From: an uncultured Anaerolineae bacterium
Lineage (GTDB): Bacteria > Chloroflexota > Anaerolineae > Aggregatilineales > Phototrophicaceae
Reading direction: 5' to 3'
NCBI GenBank assembly: GCA_934216615.1
Contig: CAKQCB010000007.1
Span: 1-64,000 of the forward strand
DNA: 64,000 nucleotides
Shown: positions 44,535 to 54,186 of the stretch, piece by piece
Layout of the letters: each line of letters begins with the position of its first letter
Position numbering within the stretch: the first letter of the stretch is position 1
Made by a program: the position numbers and the translations under genes
Notes under the pieces: model-generated
What the model was told of the DNA's origin: nothing
Database searches by the model: none
Seen by the model: only the letters and a program-made list of their open reading frames with translations

Positions 44535-47012
44535 ATGACATTAGGGGTCGTCCGACAAGTTAATATTGGTCAAGAAATGCGTGAGGCGTATCTCGATTAT
44601 GCAATGAGCGTAATCGTCGCCCGCGCTTTACCGGATGCGCGTGACGGTTTAAAACCCGTTCATCGTCGCATCCTTTATGCAATGTATGATTTAGGGATTC
44701 GTTCTGACAGCGCTTATAAAAAATGCGCGCGTATTGTGGGTGAAGTACTCGGTAAATACCATCCGCATGGAGATGGTGCAGTCTATGAAGCGTTAGTGCG
44801 TATGGCGCAGGATTTTTCGTTGCGCTATCCCCTCATTGATGGGCAAGGTAACTTCGGCAGTATCGACGGTGATGGCGCTGCGGCCATGCGTTATACCGAG
44901 TCGCGCATGATGCAAATGGGCGAAGAACTGCTGAGCGATATCGAGAAGCAGACCGTCAATTTTAGCGATAATTTCGACGGCACATTACGCGAACCTACGG
45001 TATTGCCCTCCAGCCTACCCAATTTATTGTTGAATGGCTCATCAGGTATCGCCGTTGGGATGTCTACAAACATCCCCCCGCACAACATCAACGAAATTTG
45101 TGATGCGCTCGTTTACATGTTGAATAAATGGGACAACCTTGATGATGTCACCGTCCACGACTTAATGCAGTTCGTGAAAGGGCCAGACTTCCCTACAGGG
45201 GGCTTGGTTTATCATCAAAGCAATGTGGGTGACCCTGAAAGCAATTCGCTCATCAGCGCATATGCAACCGGGCGCGGACGCATCACCATGCGCGCGAAAG
45301 TTCACCTTGAAGAAATGGGACGCGGAAAATCACGCTTAATTGTGAGCGAACTGCCCTATCAAACCAACAAAGCCTCATTGATTGAACGTATCGCTACGTT
45401 AGCGCGCGATGGCCGTATTGAAGGCATCGCTGACCTACGTGATGAGAGTGACCGTCAAGGCTTACGCTTAACCATCGAATTACAGCGTAATGTCGAACCT
45501 GAAGCGATTTTAAAGAAATTATTTCAGCTCACCCCATTACAAGAAACTTACGGCATCATCATGCTGGCGTTGGTCAATGGCGAGCCACGCACCTTAAGTT
45601 TAAAACAAGCGCTCAAGGTGTATCTCGACCATCGTATTGAAGTGGTTCGTCGTCGCAGTGAATATGACCTGAACAAAGCTAAAGATCGTGCGCACATTTT
45701 AGAAGGTCTGTTAAAAGCCCTCGACATGATGGACGAAGTGATTCAGACCATCCGCGCGTCCCGTAACGTGGATACCGCGCGTACCAATTTAATGCGTTTG
45801 CTCAAGATCACTGACGTGCAAGCCCGCGCCATCTTAGATATGCAGTTGAGACGGCTGGCCGCGTTAGAGCGCAAAGCAATTGATGATGAATACAAAGAAA
45901 AACGCGAACTCATCACCTATCTGGAAGACCTACTCGCCACGCCTACCAAGATGCGCCAAGTGATTTCAGATGAGATGTTGACCATCAAACAAGCCTATGG
46001 CGACCCTCGGCGCACGGTCATCGTCGATAGCGAAGCCACCGCTGTGACCAGCGCGTCGATGTTGATGCCCCAAGAAAAGACATGGGTGACACTCACGGTT
46101 GAAGGCAAATTAGGGCGCACCTTCGACGCGGAAGCGCCGAAAATTTTGGCTGATAATAAAGAAGCGCCCGCGTTCATCGTTGAAAGTGATACCGCCCATA
46201 TCATCTATCTCTTTAGTGAACAAGGGATGTGTACGACTCTACCGGTTCACCAAATCCCACAAACGCATGAACCTAGCGAAGGGACTTCCTATCACGATCA
46301 AACGGATTTCCGCAACGGTGAGCAAATCACCGCGATGCTCAGTTTGTCGCCAAACCAAGAAGACGGTTTGTTATTCTTTGCGACGCGTGGGGGGGAAGTC
46401 AAACGGTTACGCATCAGTGACTTACCGGGGATGATGGCGAACGCATTCAAAGTCATGGATGTTGAGCCAGATGATGCCCTCCAGTGGGTCATCCCGACCA
46501 CCAATGAAAATGAAGTTACCCTCACCACCCGCGAAGGGCAAACCATCCGCTTTAAAGAGACGGATGTACGCCCAACAGGTGTAGGCGCAGGCGGGATGCG
46601 TGGCATCAAGCTGGGCAGTGAGCAAGATCAAGTTATCGGTGCAGGCATCGCCAGCGATGAGCGTATTCTCGTGGTCGCCACAGAGACCGGCGTCCTCAAA
46701 GGCACCGCGATGAGCGAGTATCCCACACAAGGGCGTGCAGGCAGTGGTGTGATCACTATGAAACTGCCGACAGATTCACCCGCGCTTGTAACCGCCACCG
46801 TAATTGATCCTAATTCCCTCTTGGTTGTCCTCACCAATAAAGGCCGAGGGCGCACGATCCGTTACAACACGATTCCGATTGTGAAACGTGCGGCAAAAGG
46901 CGAACCGATCATCACATTGGTGGCGAAAGAAAGCGTCAAACGTTTTGTGACGTACGACAAACAAACAGAGATTATTCCGCAGCCCACCGAAGAAGAAGCA
47001 CCCGCCTCATAA
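44535..47012 (+). CDS. gyrA: DNA gyrase / topoisomerase IV subunit A
   Basis: 825 residues from ATG 44535 with AGGA eight bases upstream. The N-terminal breakage-reunion domain is canonical: [20 protein letters not shown], and the catalytic Tyr in [11 protein letters not shown]. The C-terminal beta-pinwheel is present, but I find no GyrA box (QRRGGKG-like) where it should be; the stretch reads [18 protein letters not shown]. Gyrases need that box to wrap DNA and introduce negative supercoils, and ParC-type enzymes lack it, so either a divergent gyrase or a topoisomerase IV A subunit is possible. No gyrB or parE is adjacent. Confidence 0.88.
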   Translation: MTLGVVRQVNIGQEMREAYLDYAMSVIVARALPDARDGLKPVHRRILYAMYDLGIRSDSAYKKCARIVGEVLGKYHPHGDGAVYEALVRMAQDFSLRYPLIDGQGNFGSIDGDGAAAMRYTESRMMQMGEELLSDIEKQTVNFSDNFDGTLREPTVLPSSLPNLLLNGSSGIAVGMSTNIPPHNINEICDALVYMLNKWDNLDDVTVHDLMQFVKGPDFPTGGLVYHQSNVGDPESNSLISAYATGRGRITMRAKVHLEEMGRGKSRLIVSELPYQTNKASLIERIATLARDGRIEGIADLRDESDRQGLRLTIELQRNVEPEAILKKLFQLTPLQETYGIIMLALVNGEPRTLSLKQALKVYLDHRIEVVRRRSEYDLNKAKDRAHILEGLLKALDMMDEVIQTIRASRNVDTARTNLMRLLKITDVQARAILDMQLRRLAALERKAIDDEYKEKRELITYLEDLLATPTKMRQVISDEMLTIKQAYGDPRRTVIVDSEATAVTSASMLMPQEKTWVTLTVEGKLGRTFDAEAPKILADNKEAPAFIVESDTAHIIYLFSEQGMCTTLPVHQIPQTHEPSEGTSYHDQTDFRNGEQITAMLSLSPNQEDGLLFFATRGGEVKRLRISDLPGMMANAFKVMDVEPDDALQWVIPTTNENEVTLTTREGQTIRFKETDVRPTGVGAGGMRGIKLGSEQDQVIGAGIASDERILVVATETGVLKGTAMSEYPTQGRAGSGVITMKLPTDSPALVTATVIDPNSLLVVLTNKGRGRTIRYNTIPIVKRAAKGEPIITLVAKESVKRFVTYDKQTEIIPQPTEEEAPAS

Positions 47013-47015
47013 ACA

Positions 47016-47050
47016 AAAACGTTCGAGATAAAAATCTCGAACGTTTTTTT
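47016..47050 (+). terminator. Rho-independent terminator after gyrA
   Basis: AACGTTCGAGAT pairs with ATCTCGAACGTT around a short A-rich loop, followed by seven T. Confidence 0.88.
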
Positions 47051-47079
47051 ATAACATACAGATTCACATAATCAGTTCG

Positions 47080-48240
47080 TTAGGCTTTTAAACTCGTGGC
47101 GAAGTCCTGTAATTGACGCGCCGGAACCACGCCTAACGTATCGTTCAGTTCGCGTTCTAACCGCGCATAGATCGAAAGCGCATCTGCCTTCATCCCAAAA
47201 TGCTGATACAATTTCATGACCGAAAGCGTTAAATCTTCTCTGCACACATTGGAAGAAAGCGCTTGTAAATAACGGGTCAATGCTCTTTCTTTTTCGCCAT
47301 GTGCCTCATAATATTTCGCCACCTGAACCAGCATTTCACAATAATTTTGGCGCAGGTCATTTCGGCGACGAACGACCCAAGGCATATCCAGTTCAGAGAG
47401 AAAATCCCCTTTATAAAGGGTCATGATTTGCTGTGACGCTTCAAAATATTCCTTCTCGTCAATCACCATATCTAAGTCAGAGATATTTTTGGTGAAGATC
47501 GACACATCATAGATCAAGCGAATGTTCGAAGCGATGTAATAGAGGCTTGTCCCATATGATGTGAGTTCAAAACCCAGAATATCTTTGATTTTGCGTTTGG
47601 TGACGTGAAAAACATTCGTGGCTTCGCTGGCGCTGAACTGGGGCCAAAAGACTTGAAATATCTCATCCCGCGAGACCATACCCCGATCAATGAAATAGAA
47701 GAATAAGGCGCGGGGCAAAATTCCATCCCAAGACGTGATTTCTTTGCCATTGATGAAACAGCGCCCTACCCCAAAAGAATGGACTTCGACAATATGCTCA
47801 GACGAATTGACATCTTGAGATAAATCTCGAAATAGGGTTTGGTCATGAATTGGCAAGACAGCCGTGAGTGCGTTTAAATGCTCGTCGGCAAACAAGCCCG
47901 TTAACGTTGTGCGCCCCGCAAGCATGATACGCCCGCGAAACTTCGCCAACAGATCATGAAGGAAGCGTAATAAATCCGCTTCGATAGCACGGTCCGTCTC
48001 ATCAATGATGAGGATGGTCTTGGCCGTGAGTTTAGGCCCACCTTCCGCAAACGTTTGATATTGTTCTTGGAGCTGTTCATAAGTGACCTGCTCGCCTTGA
48101 AGCGAAAAATAAATGCTTTGATTTTTTATTTCCGCGAACAGCGGTTTGCACAAGTCAAAATTCGGGTGAATATAGATCACCTTCATTTTCGAATCAAGCT
48201 GGTTTAGTTGAGTCAGCAATTGCTTGATTAAGTAATTCAC
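47080..48240 (-). CDS. SARP-like transcriptional regulator with vestigial ATPase domain
   Basis: 386 residues, starting at GTG 48240 with GAGG six bases upstream. Residues 1-150 resemble the second half of a RecA/STAND ATPase: a Walker-B-like ILIIDETDR and a GRIMLAGRT strand, but no P-loop. Residues 155-250 are a winged helix (LPRALFFYFIDRG, EIFQVFWP, NVFHVTKRKIKDIL) as in SARP regulators. Residues 270-386 are a BTAD-type helical repeat domain. ATP binding in the usual way looks impossible. It starts seven bases after the relA stop, so its level should follow that of the (p)ppGpp enzyme. Confidence 0.8.
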   Translation of the reverse strand: MNYLIKQLLTQLNQLDSKMKVIYIHPNFDLCKPLFAEIKNQSIYFSLQGEQVTYEQLQEQYQTFAEGGPKLTAKTILIIDETDRAIEADLLRFLHDLLAKFRGRIMLAGRTTLTGLFADEHLNALTAVLPIHDQTLFRDLSQDVNSSEHIVEVHSFGVGRCFINGKEITSWDGILPRALFFYFIDRGMVSRDEIFQVFWPQFSASEATNVFHVTKRKIKDILGFELTSYGTSLYYIASNIRLIYDVSIFTKNISDLDMVIDEKEYFEASQQIMTLYKGDFLSELDMPWVVRRRNDLRQNYCEMLVQVAKYYEAHGEKERALTRYLQALSSNVCREDLTLSVMKLYQHFGMKADALSIYARLERELNDTLGVVPARQLQDFATSLKA

Positions 48241-48247
48241 GATAGCC

Positions 48248-50437
48248 TCATTGAAGATTCCGACGCCGAGCTTCTACTACACTTGGAATAGCCCCTACCC
48301 GCGTCAATACACGTGTCAGATGATTTAAATCTACCAGATCAATGACCAATTGGAGCGTTGCGATATTTTGACGGACATCCACACGGACATCGCTCATATT
48401 CACTTTCTCATCGCTCACAATGGTGCTAATATCTCGCATCAGCCCTTCGCGGTCATAGGCGATGACTTCCACAGGCACGCTGTACCGCTGTTCTACCATC
48501 GCATTTCCCCACGACACTTCGATCAAGCGTTCAGGTTCAGCACGAATGTTGACACAATCATTACGATGCACCGTCACCCCACGCCCACGGGTCACATAAC
48601 CCACAATCGGGTCACCCGGCACAGGGTTACAACAGTTGGCGACATTCACCATTAACCCACTGCTACCCCGCACTGTGATGCCTTGTGAGATGTCCTGTGT
48701 GGGAACTGATGGATGTGCTTTGAGGATATCGCGCTCACGTTCAATTTGTTCGCGCCGTTCGGCCTCCAAAATCTTGTTGCCGATCTGCGCACCATTGATT
48801 TCCCCTTCACCCACATGCGCCAAGAAATCTTCTAATTTCTCGTGCTGGAAAAGGGTCGCGACGGATTCCATCGCCATCGTATCCACAAGCCCCAAGCGCT
48901 TGAGTTCACGCTCCAGAACATCCCGCCCATCAGAGACGTGCTTCTCACGGTTCTGCTTGCGGAAGTAGTATTGAATCTTGCTTCGTGCACGCGCCGTGTT
49001 CACAAACCCGTGATTTGGATTTAACCAGTCTAAACTAGGTCCCCCGCGGTTTGTCGTTAAGATTTCTACACGATCCCCAGACCGCAAAACATACTCAAGC
49101 CCCACCAACTTCCCATTCACCCGCGCACCACGGCAGCGATGACCGATATCGGTATGGATGTGATACGCAAAATCAACAGGGGTTGCGCCAGCCGGCAGGT
49201 CGATGATGTCACCTTTCGGGGTAAACGCATAAACGCGGTTTTGAAAGACGTCAGTGCGCATACTATCGACATAAGACTGCGCATCTTCTTTGTCTTCGGT
49301 GACTTCGAGCAAACGCCGTAAATACGCGATCCGATCTTCAAAATTCTGATCAGGCGCGCCCTTGCCACCTTCTTTATAGCGCCAGTGGGCGGCGACGCCA
49401 TATTCAGCATGTTCGTGCATATCAAGGGTACGGATTTGGACTTCGAGGGTATTTCCACGATCATCGATAACGGCAGTGTGGAGGCTTTGGTAAAAGTTGT
49501 CTTTAGGGGCAGCGATATAATCGTCAAATTCACCAGGGATGGGATGCCAGAGGTTATGGACATAGCCAAGCGCCATATAACATTCTGGGATGGTGTTCAC
49601 AATCACGCGCACCGCGCGAACGTCGTACACTTCCTCAAACGGCACGCCTTTGCGCACCATCTTCTTATAAATGCTGTAGTTATGCTTAGGGCGCCCGCTG
49701 ATCTTCACTTGGGTAATGCCATGCTTTTCGAGTTCTTGGCGCAGTTGATTAGACACGTCGCCCATATATTTTTCACGGTCAACACGTCGTTCATCGATGG
49801 ATTCAGCGATTTTCTTATACGCTTCGGGTTGTAAATAGCGAAAGCTCAAGTCTTCTAATTCCCACTTGAACTGCCACATCCCCAAACGGTTTGCCAAAGG
49901 CGCGAAGATATCTAACGTTTCTTGTGCAATCTTGGCTTGCTTTTCTGGCTTCATAAAGCCGAGCGTGCGCATGTTATGCAAACGGTCAGCCAGCTTGACC
50001 AGCATCACGCGAATATCATCCCCCATCGCCATGGTCATCTTGCGGATGTATTCAAGTTCTCGGTCGGCATTACGCCCTTTTTTATCAGGTTCTTTAATCG
50101 ACATCATCGCGATTTTGGTCACACCGCGCACAATATCGGCGACGGTCTTGCCAAATTCACGTTCAATTTCTTCTTCGGTGATCGAGGTGTCCTCAACAAC
50201 ATCATGCAGTAAGGCCGCGGCAATCGCCTCAGAATCCAACTTCATTTCGGCCAAAATCTGCGCGACAGCAACAGGATGTGTGAAGTAAGGCTCACCGCTT
50301 TTACGCAGAACCCCTGCGTGAGCCGCTTCTGCCTTTAGATACGCCCGTTCGATCAAACTACGATCATTCGGCGTGAGATTCGGCAGAAGGTCAAACAAAC
50401 TTTGAAGGTCGATTGGTTTTATATCGGATTGAATCAT
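48248..50437 (-). CDS. relA: Bifunctional (p)ppGpp synthetase/hydrolase (RelA/SpoT family)
   Basis: 729 residues from ATG 50437, with AGGA eight bases upstream; an in-frame TTG at 50470 is less supported. The HD hydrolase domain is intact, with AALLHDVVEDT. The synthetase domain (about 220-330), a TGS domain (RVYAFTPKGDIIDLPAGATP), a helical and Cys-containing part (VANCCNPVPGDPIVGY) and a C-terminal ACT domain follow. It should both make and remove the alarmone in stringent response. It is read with the SARP-like regulator that follows. Confidence 0.95.
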   Translation of the reverse strand: MIQSDIKPIDLQSLFDLLPNLTPNDRSLIERAYLKAEAAHAGVLRKSGEPYFTHPVAVAQILAEMKLDSEAIAAALLHDVVEDTSITEEEIEREFGKTVADIVRGVTKIAMMSIKEPDKKGRNADRELEYIRKMTMAMGDDIRVMLVKLADRLHNMRTLGFMKPEKQAKIAQETLDIFAPLANRLGMWQFKWELEDLSFRYLQPEAYKKIAESIDERRVDREKYMGDVSNQLRQELEKHGITQVKISGRPKHNYSIYKKMVRKGVPFEEVYDVRAVRVIVNTIPECYMALGYVHNLWHPIPGEFDDYIAAPKDNFYQSLHTAVIDDRGNTLEVQIRTLDMHEHAEYGVAAHWRYKEGGKGAPDQNFEDRIAYLRRLLEVTEDKEDAQSYVDSMRTDVFQNRVYAFTPKGDIIDLPAGATPVDFAYHIHTDIGHRCRGARVNGKLVGLEYVLRSGDRVEILTTNRGGPSLDWLNPNHGFVNTARARSKIQYYFRKQNREKHVSDGRDVLERELKRLGLVDTMAMESVATLFQHEKLEDFLAHVGEGEINGAQIGNKILEAERREQIERERDILKAHPSVPTQDISQGITVRGSSGLMVNVANCCNPVPGDPIVGYVTRGRGVTVHRNDCVNIRAEPERLIEVSWGNAMVEQRYSVPVEVIAYDREGLMRDISTIVSDEKVNMSDVRVDVRQNIATLQLVIDLVDLNHLTRVLTRVGAIPSVVEARRRNLQ

Positions 50438-50549
50438 TGCAATCGTCCTAACCTCAAAAACAAACCCCAAGTCTTATATGAATTATCATTGTACCGCACT
50501 TGTATATGAACAACGCATAATAATCACCACACGCTTAAAGTAAACCCGC

Positions 50550-50555
50550 TATAAT
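50550..50555 (+). promoter_or_regulatory. Likely -10 box of moeA
   Basis: A perfect TATAAT about 47 bases before the GTG start; no clear -35. Confidence 0.35.
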
Positions 50556-50601
50556 ATTTCTTAATGTGTTGTTCTACCTGAATCAGCAAGGAAATTCTTG
50601 A

Positions 50602-51867
50602 GTGTCACTTACAGCCTCTCAGTTGCTCAGCGTTTCTGAAGCCTTACAGCGTATTTTAGCCACAATCCAACCGCTAGAAGCCGAAGCTGTTGCATTACTG
50701 TTGGCTCAAGACCGTGTCCTCGCCCAAGACGTGATTTCTGATATCAATTTACCGCCCTTTGCCAACTCAAGCATGGATGGGTATGCCGTCTATGCGGAAG
50801 ACATCGCCACCGCATCATCTGATGCGCCTGCATCTCTCACCGTGAGCATGGATATCCCTGCGGGGGTCTTTCCCAATCAACCCTTACGACGCGGGCATGC
50901 GGCGCGTATCATGACCGGCGCCGCCCTACCGGATGGCGCAAATGCGATTGTCCCTGTGGAAAACACATCCCCTCAGTGGGATAAACACACCTCAGCCCCA
51001 CCCCCTGTGATTCACGTCTATCATCCCAGCAAACACGGCGATTACATCCGCCTTATGGGTGAAGATATTCAGCGTAAAGAAACGGTTTTAAAAGCGGGTC
51101 AAGTCATTCGTCCCGCAGACATCGGCATCCTTGCCGCGTTAGGTCGTCACACGGTCTGGGTGGTTCAACGCCCCAAAGTGGCGATCCTGAGCAGTGGTGA
51201 TGAATTGGTCGAGCCACACGAACCTTTAACCGATGGCAAAATTCGCAACAGCAATAGTTATATTTTAGCGGCGCTGGTCATTCAGTATGGGGGTGCGCCA
51301 ATCATCATCCCCACCGCTAAAGATACCCTTCAAGACACCCGTCGCAGTTTCCAAGACGCGCTTCGCCCCCAACCGAATTTGATCTTAAGTTCGGCGGGGG
51401 TTTCTGTCGGCGCATTTGATCATGTACGCACAGTGTTAGAAGAACTGGGACAAATTGATTTTTGGCGGATCAACCTACGCCCGGGAAAGCCGCTCGCCTA
51501 TGGGACGATTCAAGGCATCCCATTTTTTGGGTTACCCGGCAACCCCGTCAGCGCGATGGTCACATTTGATGTATTCGTTCGCCCCACCCTATCCATCATG
51601 GCACAACGCGATCAAAATACGCAGACAATCTATGCCAAAACCACCGAATCTTTTCAATCTGATGGAAGGAGAAGCTATCTCCGTGTTATGTTAGATAAAC
51701 GTGATGATGAATGGACTGCCACCCTGACAGGCACACAAAGCTCAGGCGCGCTCTCTTCAATGGTGAAAGCGGATGGATTACTCATCGTCCCAGAAGAGGT
51801 TCGCGATATCCAAGCCGGAGACACCTTTGAGGTCAGGTTATTACGACCTTTATCTGCACTATCCTAA
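50602..51867 (+). CDS. moeA: Molybdopterin molybdenumtransferase
   Basis: 421 residues with GTG start and AAGGA nine bases upstream. MoeA motifs are clear: PPFANSSMDGYAV, RIMTGAALPDGANAIVP, ILSSGDELV, GKIRNSNSY, and RPGKPLAYG with FFGLPGNPVSAMV. It inserts molybdenum into adenylated molybdopterin. moaC and the moaD-moaE fusion are about 18 kb away, so the pathway is spread over several loci; moaA, mogA and moeB are not in the window. Confidence 0.96.
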   Translation: MSLTASQLLSVSEALQRILATIQPLEAEAVALLLAQDRVLAQDVISDINLPPFANSSMDGYAVYAEDIATASSDAPASLTVSMDIPAGVFPNQPLRRGHAARIMTGAALPDGANAIVPVENTSPQWDKHTSAPPPVIHVYHPSKHGDYIRLMGEDIQRKETVLKAGQVIRPADIGILAALGRHTVWVVQRPKVAILSSGDELVEPHEPLTDGKIRNSNSYILAALVIQYGGAPIIIPTAKDTLQDTRRSFQDALRPQPNLILSSAGVSVGAFDHVRTVLEELGQIDFWRINLRPGKPLAYGTIQGIPFFGLPGNPVSAMVTFDVFVRPTLSIMAQRDQNTQTIYAKTTESFQSDGRRSYLRVMLDKRDDEWTATLTGTQSSGALSSMVKADGLLIVPEEVRDIQAGDTFEVRLLRPLSALS

Positions 51868-51926
51868 ATCTATAATCGTTATCTAATGCAATCTTGTTAT
51901 CTCTTTAGTGATTTTTGAGGACAATC

Positions 51927-52430
51927 ATGGTTTCACACACCCCTACAACCGAATTTACGCCGACAACACAAAAATCAAGCTCAAAGATATGGCGTATCAT
52001 GCTCATCATCGTCATCCCTTATTTATTGGTTTCGGGTTATCTTGCGTATACAAAAATTACCAATCAATCAACCGTATGTTTAGAAACGTCTGTTTTTAAT
52101 TGTGATGCGGTGCAAACCAGCCGTTGGTCAGAATTTGCTGGCCTTTCCGTTGCCGCATGGGCTTTTGGCCTGATGAGTCTCGTTGGCATCACGCTGATTT
52201 TGGAGAAACGGGTCGCATTTTTTGCCAAGTATGGGGTCGCGATTGTCTTTGGGTTGGTGCTCTTTGGCTTTTTATACCATTCGTATCTCACCATTATGGC
52301 GGCTACCAGAATCCGCGCGTTATGCCCGTGGTGCTTAAGCGCCCATGCCATGATGCTCATCCAACTGATCCTCGCCAGCATCCGCTTAAAACAAACCTAT
52401 TTATCTTCCAATTCAACGCCCAATGCCTAA
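51927..52430 (+). CDS. Vitamin K epoxide reductase (VKOR) family protein
   Basis: 167 residues from ATG 51927, with GAGGA seven bases upstream. Four hydrophobic helices. The loop has the Cys pair of VCLETSVFNC followed by the conserved Ser/Gly region SRWSEFAGLSVAAWAFG, and the active-site CPWC is in the last part. Bacterial VKOR re-oxidises DsbA-like thiol oxidases using quinone, so it supports disulfide formation outside the cytoplasm. Neither a fused thioredoxin domain nor a dsbA-like gene is present nearby. Several exported proteins in this window have paired Cys and could be clients. Confidence 0.92.
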   Translation: MVSHTPTTEFTPTTQKSSSKIWRIMLIIVIPYLLVSGYLAYTKITNQSTVCLETSVFNCDAVQTSRWSEFAGLSVAAWAFGLMSLVGITLILEKRVAFFAKYGVAIVFGLVLFGFLYHSYLTIMAATRIRALCPWCLSAHAMMLIQLILASIRLKQTYLSSNSTPNA

Positions 52431-52433
52431 ATT

Positions 52434-52470
52434 AAAAAGCCTTCAAGCAAATTGACTTGGAGGCTTTTTC
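52434..52470 (+). terminator. Terminator of the VKOR gene
   Basis: AAAAAGCCTTCAAG pairs with CTTGGAGGCTTTTT (one wobble), closely after the stop. Confidence 0.8.
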
Positions 52471-52517
52471 TAACCGTTATAAATCGTTCTAGTCATAATG
52501 ACATAAGGGCTAGAAAA

Positions 52518-52549
52518 CAAAACAGGCGCCTATGAGAGCGCCTATTTTA
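52518..52549 (-). terminator. Terminator of the S1-domain gene
   Basis: AGGCGC pairs with GCGCCT, with A and T runs on both sides (AAAACAGGCGC and GCGCCTATTTT). It lies just past the minus-strand stop at 52572. Confidence 0.65.
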
Positions 52550-52571
52550 TTCTTCATGTGAGTCTAGCTGA

Positions 52572-53282
52572 TTAGTTTCCGCGCAGGGTGCGTTGAATCA
52601 CATCATCTAACGCATTTTGCTTACCGCGCTTTTCGTTCTTTTCATCACGTTTGGCTTCACGTGAACCGCCGTTATCCATGGCGCGGCGTAAGGCCAATGC
52701 CATTGCGGTGGGAACTTCTTCTTCAGCTTCTTCAGGTTCGTAAGTTTCTACGGGGGGTGGGGTTTCCAGCGCTTTGATGCTCAAGTCAATACGACGCGCA
52801 CGGCGGTCAACCTTGATGATCTGCGCTTTAATTTCATCGCCCACTTTAACAATGTCAGAAGGTGAGTTGACATACGCATTCGCCAATTCAGACACGTGAA
52901 TCATGCCCGGACGTTCTGCGCCAATGTCCACAAACACGCCAAAGTTTTCGATACGAAGCACTTTACCTGTGATCGTTTCGCCCTTCTTCAGAGCATCCCA
53001 CGACACAGCGGCGGGTTTTGTCAGCGATAAAGCGATACGCTTTTGTTCTTTATCGACTTTCAAAACATAAACGGTGACGGTTTCTTCGGGCTTGACCACG
53101 TCTTCAACATTCTTGACGTTTGCCTTGCCTAATTGAGAGATGTGCAGCAGACCATCCATCCCAATGCCGATATCGACAAACGCACCGTACAGCTCAATAC
53201 GTTTGACGGTACCGCTCAATTCCATCCCTACTTCCAATTCATCAACTGAACTGGGTTTTGCAACAACGACTTCTTCGCTCAT
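52572..53282 (-). CDS. S1 RNA-binding domain protein (two S1 repeats)
   Basis: 236 residues with AGGAG seven bases upstream. Two S1 domains lie at about 15-88 (GTVKRIELYGAFVDIG, GLLHISQL) and 99-175 (GKVLRIENFGVFVDIG, GMIHVSELA). A basic, low-complexity tail (about 195-236) follows. This is shorter than ribosomal protein S1 (four to six repeats) and matches the small S1-like proteins of several Gram-positives and Chloroflexota, which bind mRNA or ribosomes. Its exact role is not known. The tail could give general RNA affinity. Confidence 0.9.
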   Translation of the reverse strand: MSEEVVVAKPSSVDELEVGMELSGTVKRIELYGAFVDIGIGMDGLLHISQLGKANVKNVEDVVKPEETVTVYVLKVDKEQKRIALSLTKPAAVSWDALKKGETITGKVLRIENFGVFVDIGAERPGMIHVSELANAYVNSPSDIVKVGDEIKAQIIKVDRRARRIDLSIKALETPPPVETYEPEEAEEEVPTAMALALRRAMDNGGSREAKRDEKNEKRGKQNALDDVIQRTLRGN

Positions 53283-53348
53283 AACTGCGCTCCTAGCATG
53301 TACTTATCTTGAACCCCATCAAACTTATGAATGAGGACGGTATTGATA

Positions 53349-54116
53349 TTACTCTTCTACAGTTGCTTCAGGTGTTACTTCCAACGCGCCATCAAGGATC
53401 GATTCCAATGTTGGTAATACGGGCACTTCAGCGCCATCGTTCGTAGGTACTGGGGTGATCGCAAATTCACCCGCCACATAATTTTGAATGGGGCCGAAAC
53501 CATCCCAAGCATACAAATTATTGGTTAAAAGAATTTCATCCATCACATCAGCTTCCATGAGCAGATACCCGATGATGGGATTACCTGCACCCAAGTTGCC
53601 TTCGGCACCCGCCACCACAATGTAAACCACAGAGCTGATTTCGGGATAGAGAAGGTTTACGAGAGTTTCTTCTTCGCTATATTCAGAGCTGATGAGATAG
53701 GCTGGTTCGCCGTAAACTTCGATAAAGTCGGCGAGGGTGTGATCTGGAGCTGTACGTAACCACAAGAAATCGAGCGTAGCGCCTGTTTCTGATCCACCTC
53801 GACAACAAATGGTTTCTTGACCCGCTTGTTGAAATTGAATGACCGCAGCGCCCGTTTCCTCATCTTGCTCAAGTTGCATATTTTGCAGGGTCGCATCATC
53901 CTCAACTTGGGTTAGCACATCACGCCACACACTTTGACCGGGGATGATCCCACGCCAGCAGGGTAACGAACATTCTGTGTTTGTGAAAATGGTGTCATCA
54001 ATGAGAAGTGTATCGTCGCGTAATGGAGGGTTTGGTGTACACGCAACAATCAAAACAAGCACTGCCACAAGGCTTGGCAGGAGAAAACGTAATTTCATAG
54101 ACGTGACAACTTTCAT
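53349..54116 (-). CDS. Lipoprotein of unknown function
   Basis: 255 residues from ATG 54116 (MKVVTSMKLRFLL); a start six codons later gives a more typical lipoprotein signal. The lipobox is LIVAC, so the mature protein is lipid-anchored. The mature part is acidic with four more Cys, two in tandem (ICCRGG), and conserved-looking stretches TECSLPCWRGI and LADFIEVYGEPAYLI. The family is not recognised. The start lies within an upstream hairpin region and no clear ribosome site was found. Confidence 0.72.
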   Translation of the reverse strand: MKVVTSMKLRFLLPSLVAVLVLIVACTPNPPLRDDTLLIDDTIFTNTECSLPCWRGIIPGQSVWRDVLTQVEDDATLQNMQLEQDEETGAAVIQFQQAGQETICCRGGSETGATLDFLWLRTAPDHTLADFIEVYGEPAYLISSEYSEEETLVNLLYPEISSVVYIVVAGAEGNLGAGNPIIGYLLMEADVMDEILLTNNLYAWDGFGPIQNYVAGEFAITPVPTNDGAEVPVLPTLESILDGALEVTPEATVEE

Positions 54117-54133
54117 ATTGGAAACTTGCACGA

Positions 54134-54161
54134 TTTGGAGCAGCTTGAAGGCTGCTCCAAA
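54134..54161 (-). terminator. Strong hairpin after the PPC-domain gene
   Basis: TTTGGAGCAGC pairs perfectly with GCTGCTCCAAA around a six-base loop, directly past the stop at 54187. There is no long T run, so it could be a stabilising or weakly terminating hairpin ahead of the lipoprotein gene. Confidence 0.55.
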
Positions 54162-54186
54162 TAACATGCTAAATTATTGTGAGAAT

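Noticed and set aside
54134..54161. Mobile-element end because of a strong inverted repeat
   Set aside because: It is a single hairpin just after a stop codon with no flanking transposase or target duplication, so a terminator-like role is simpler.
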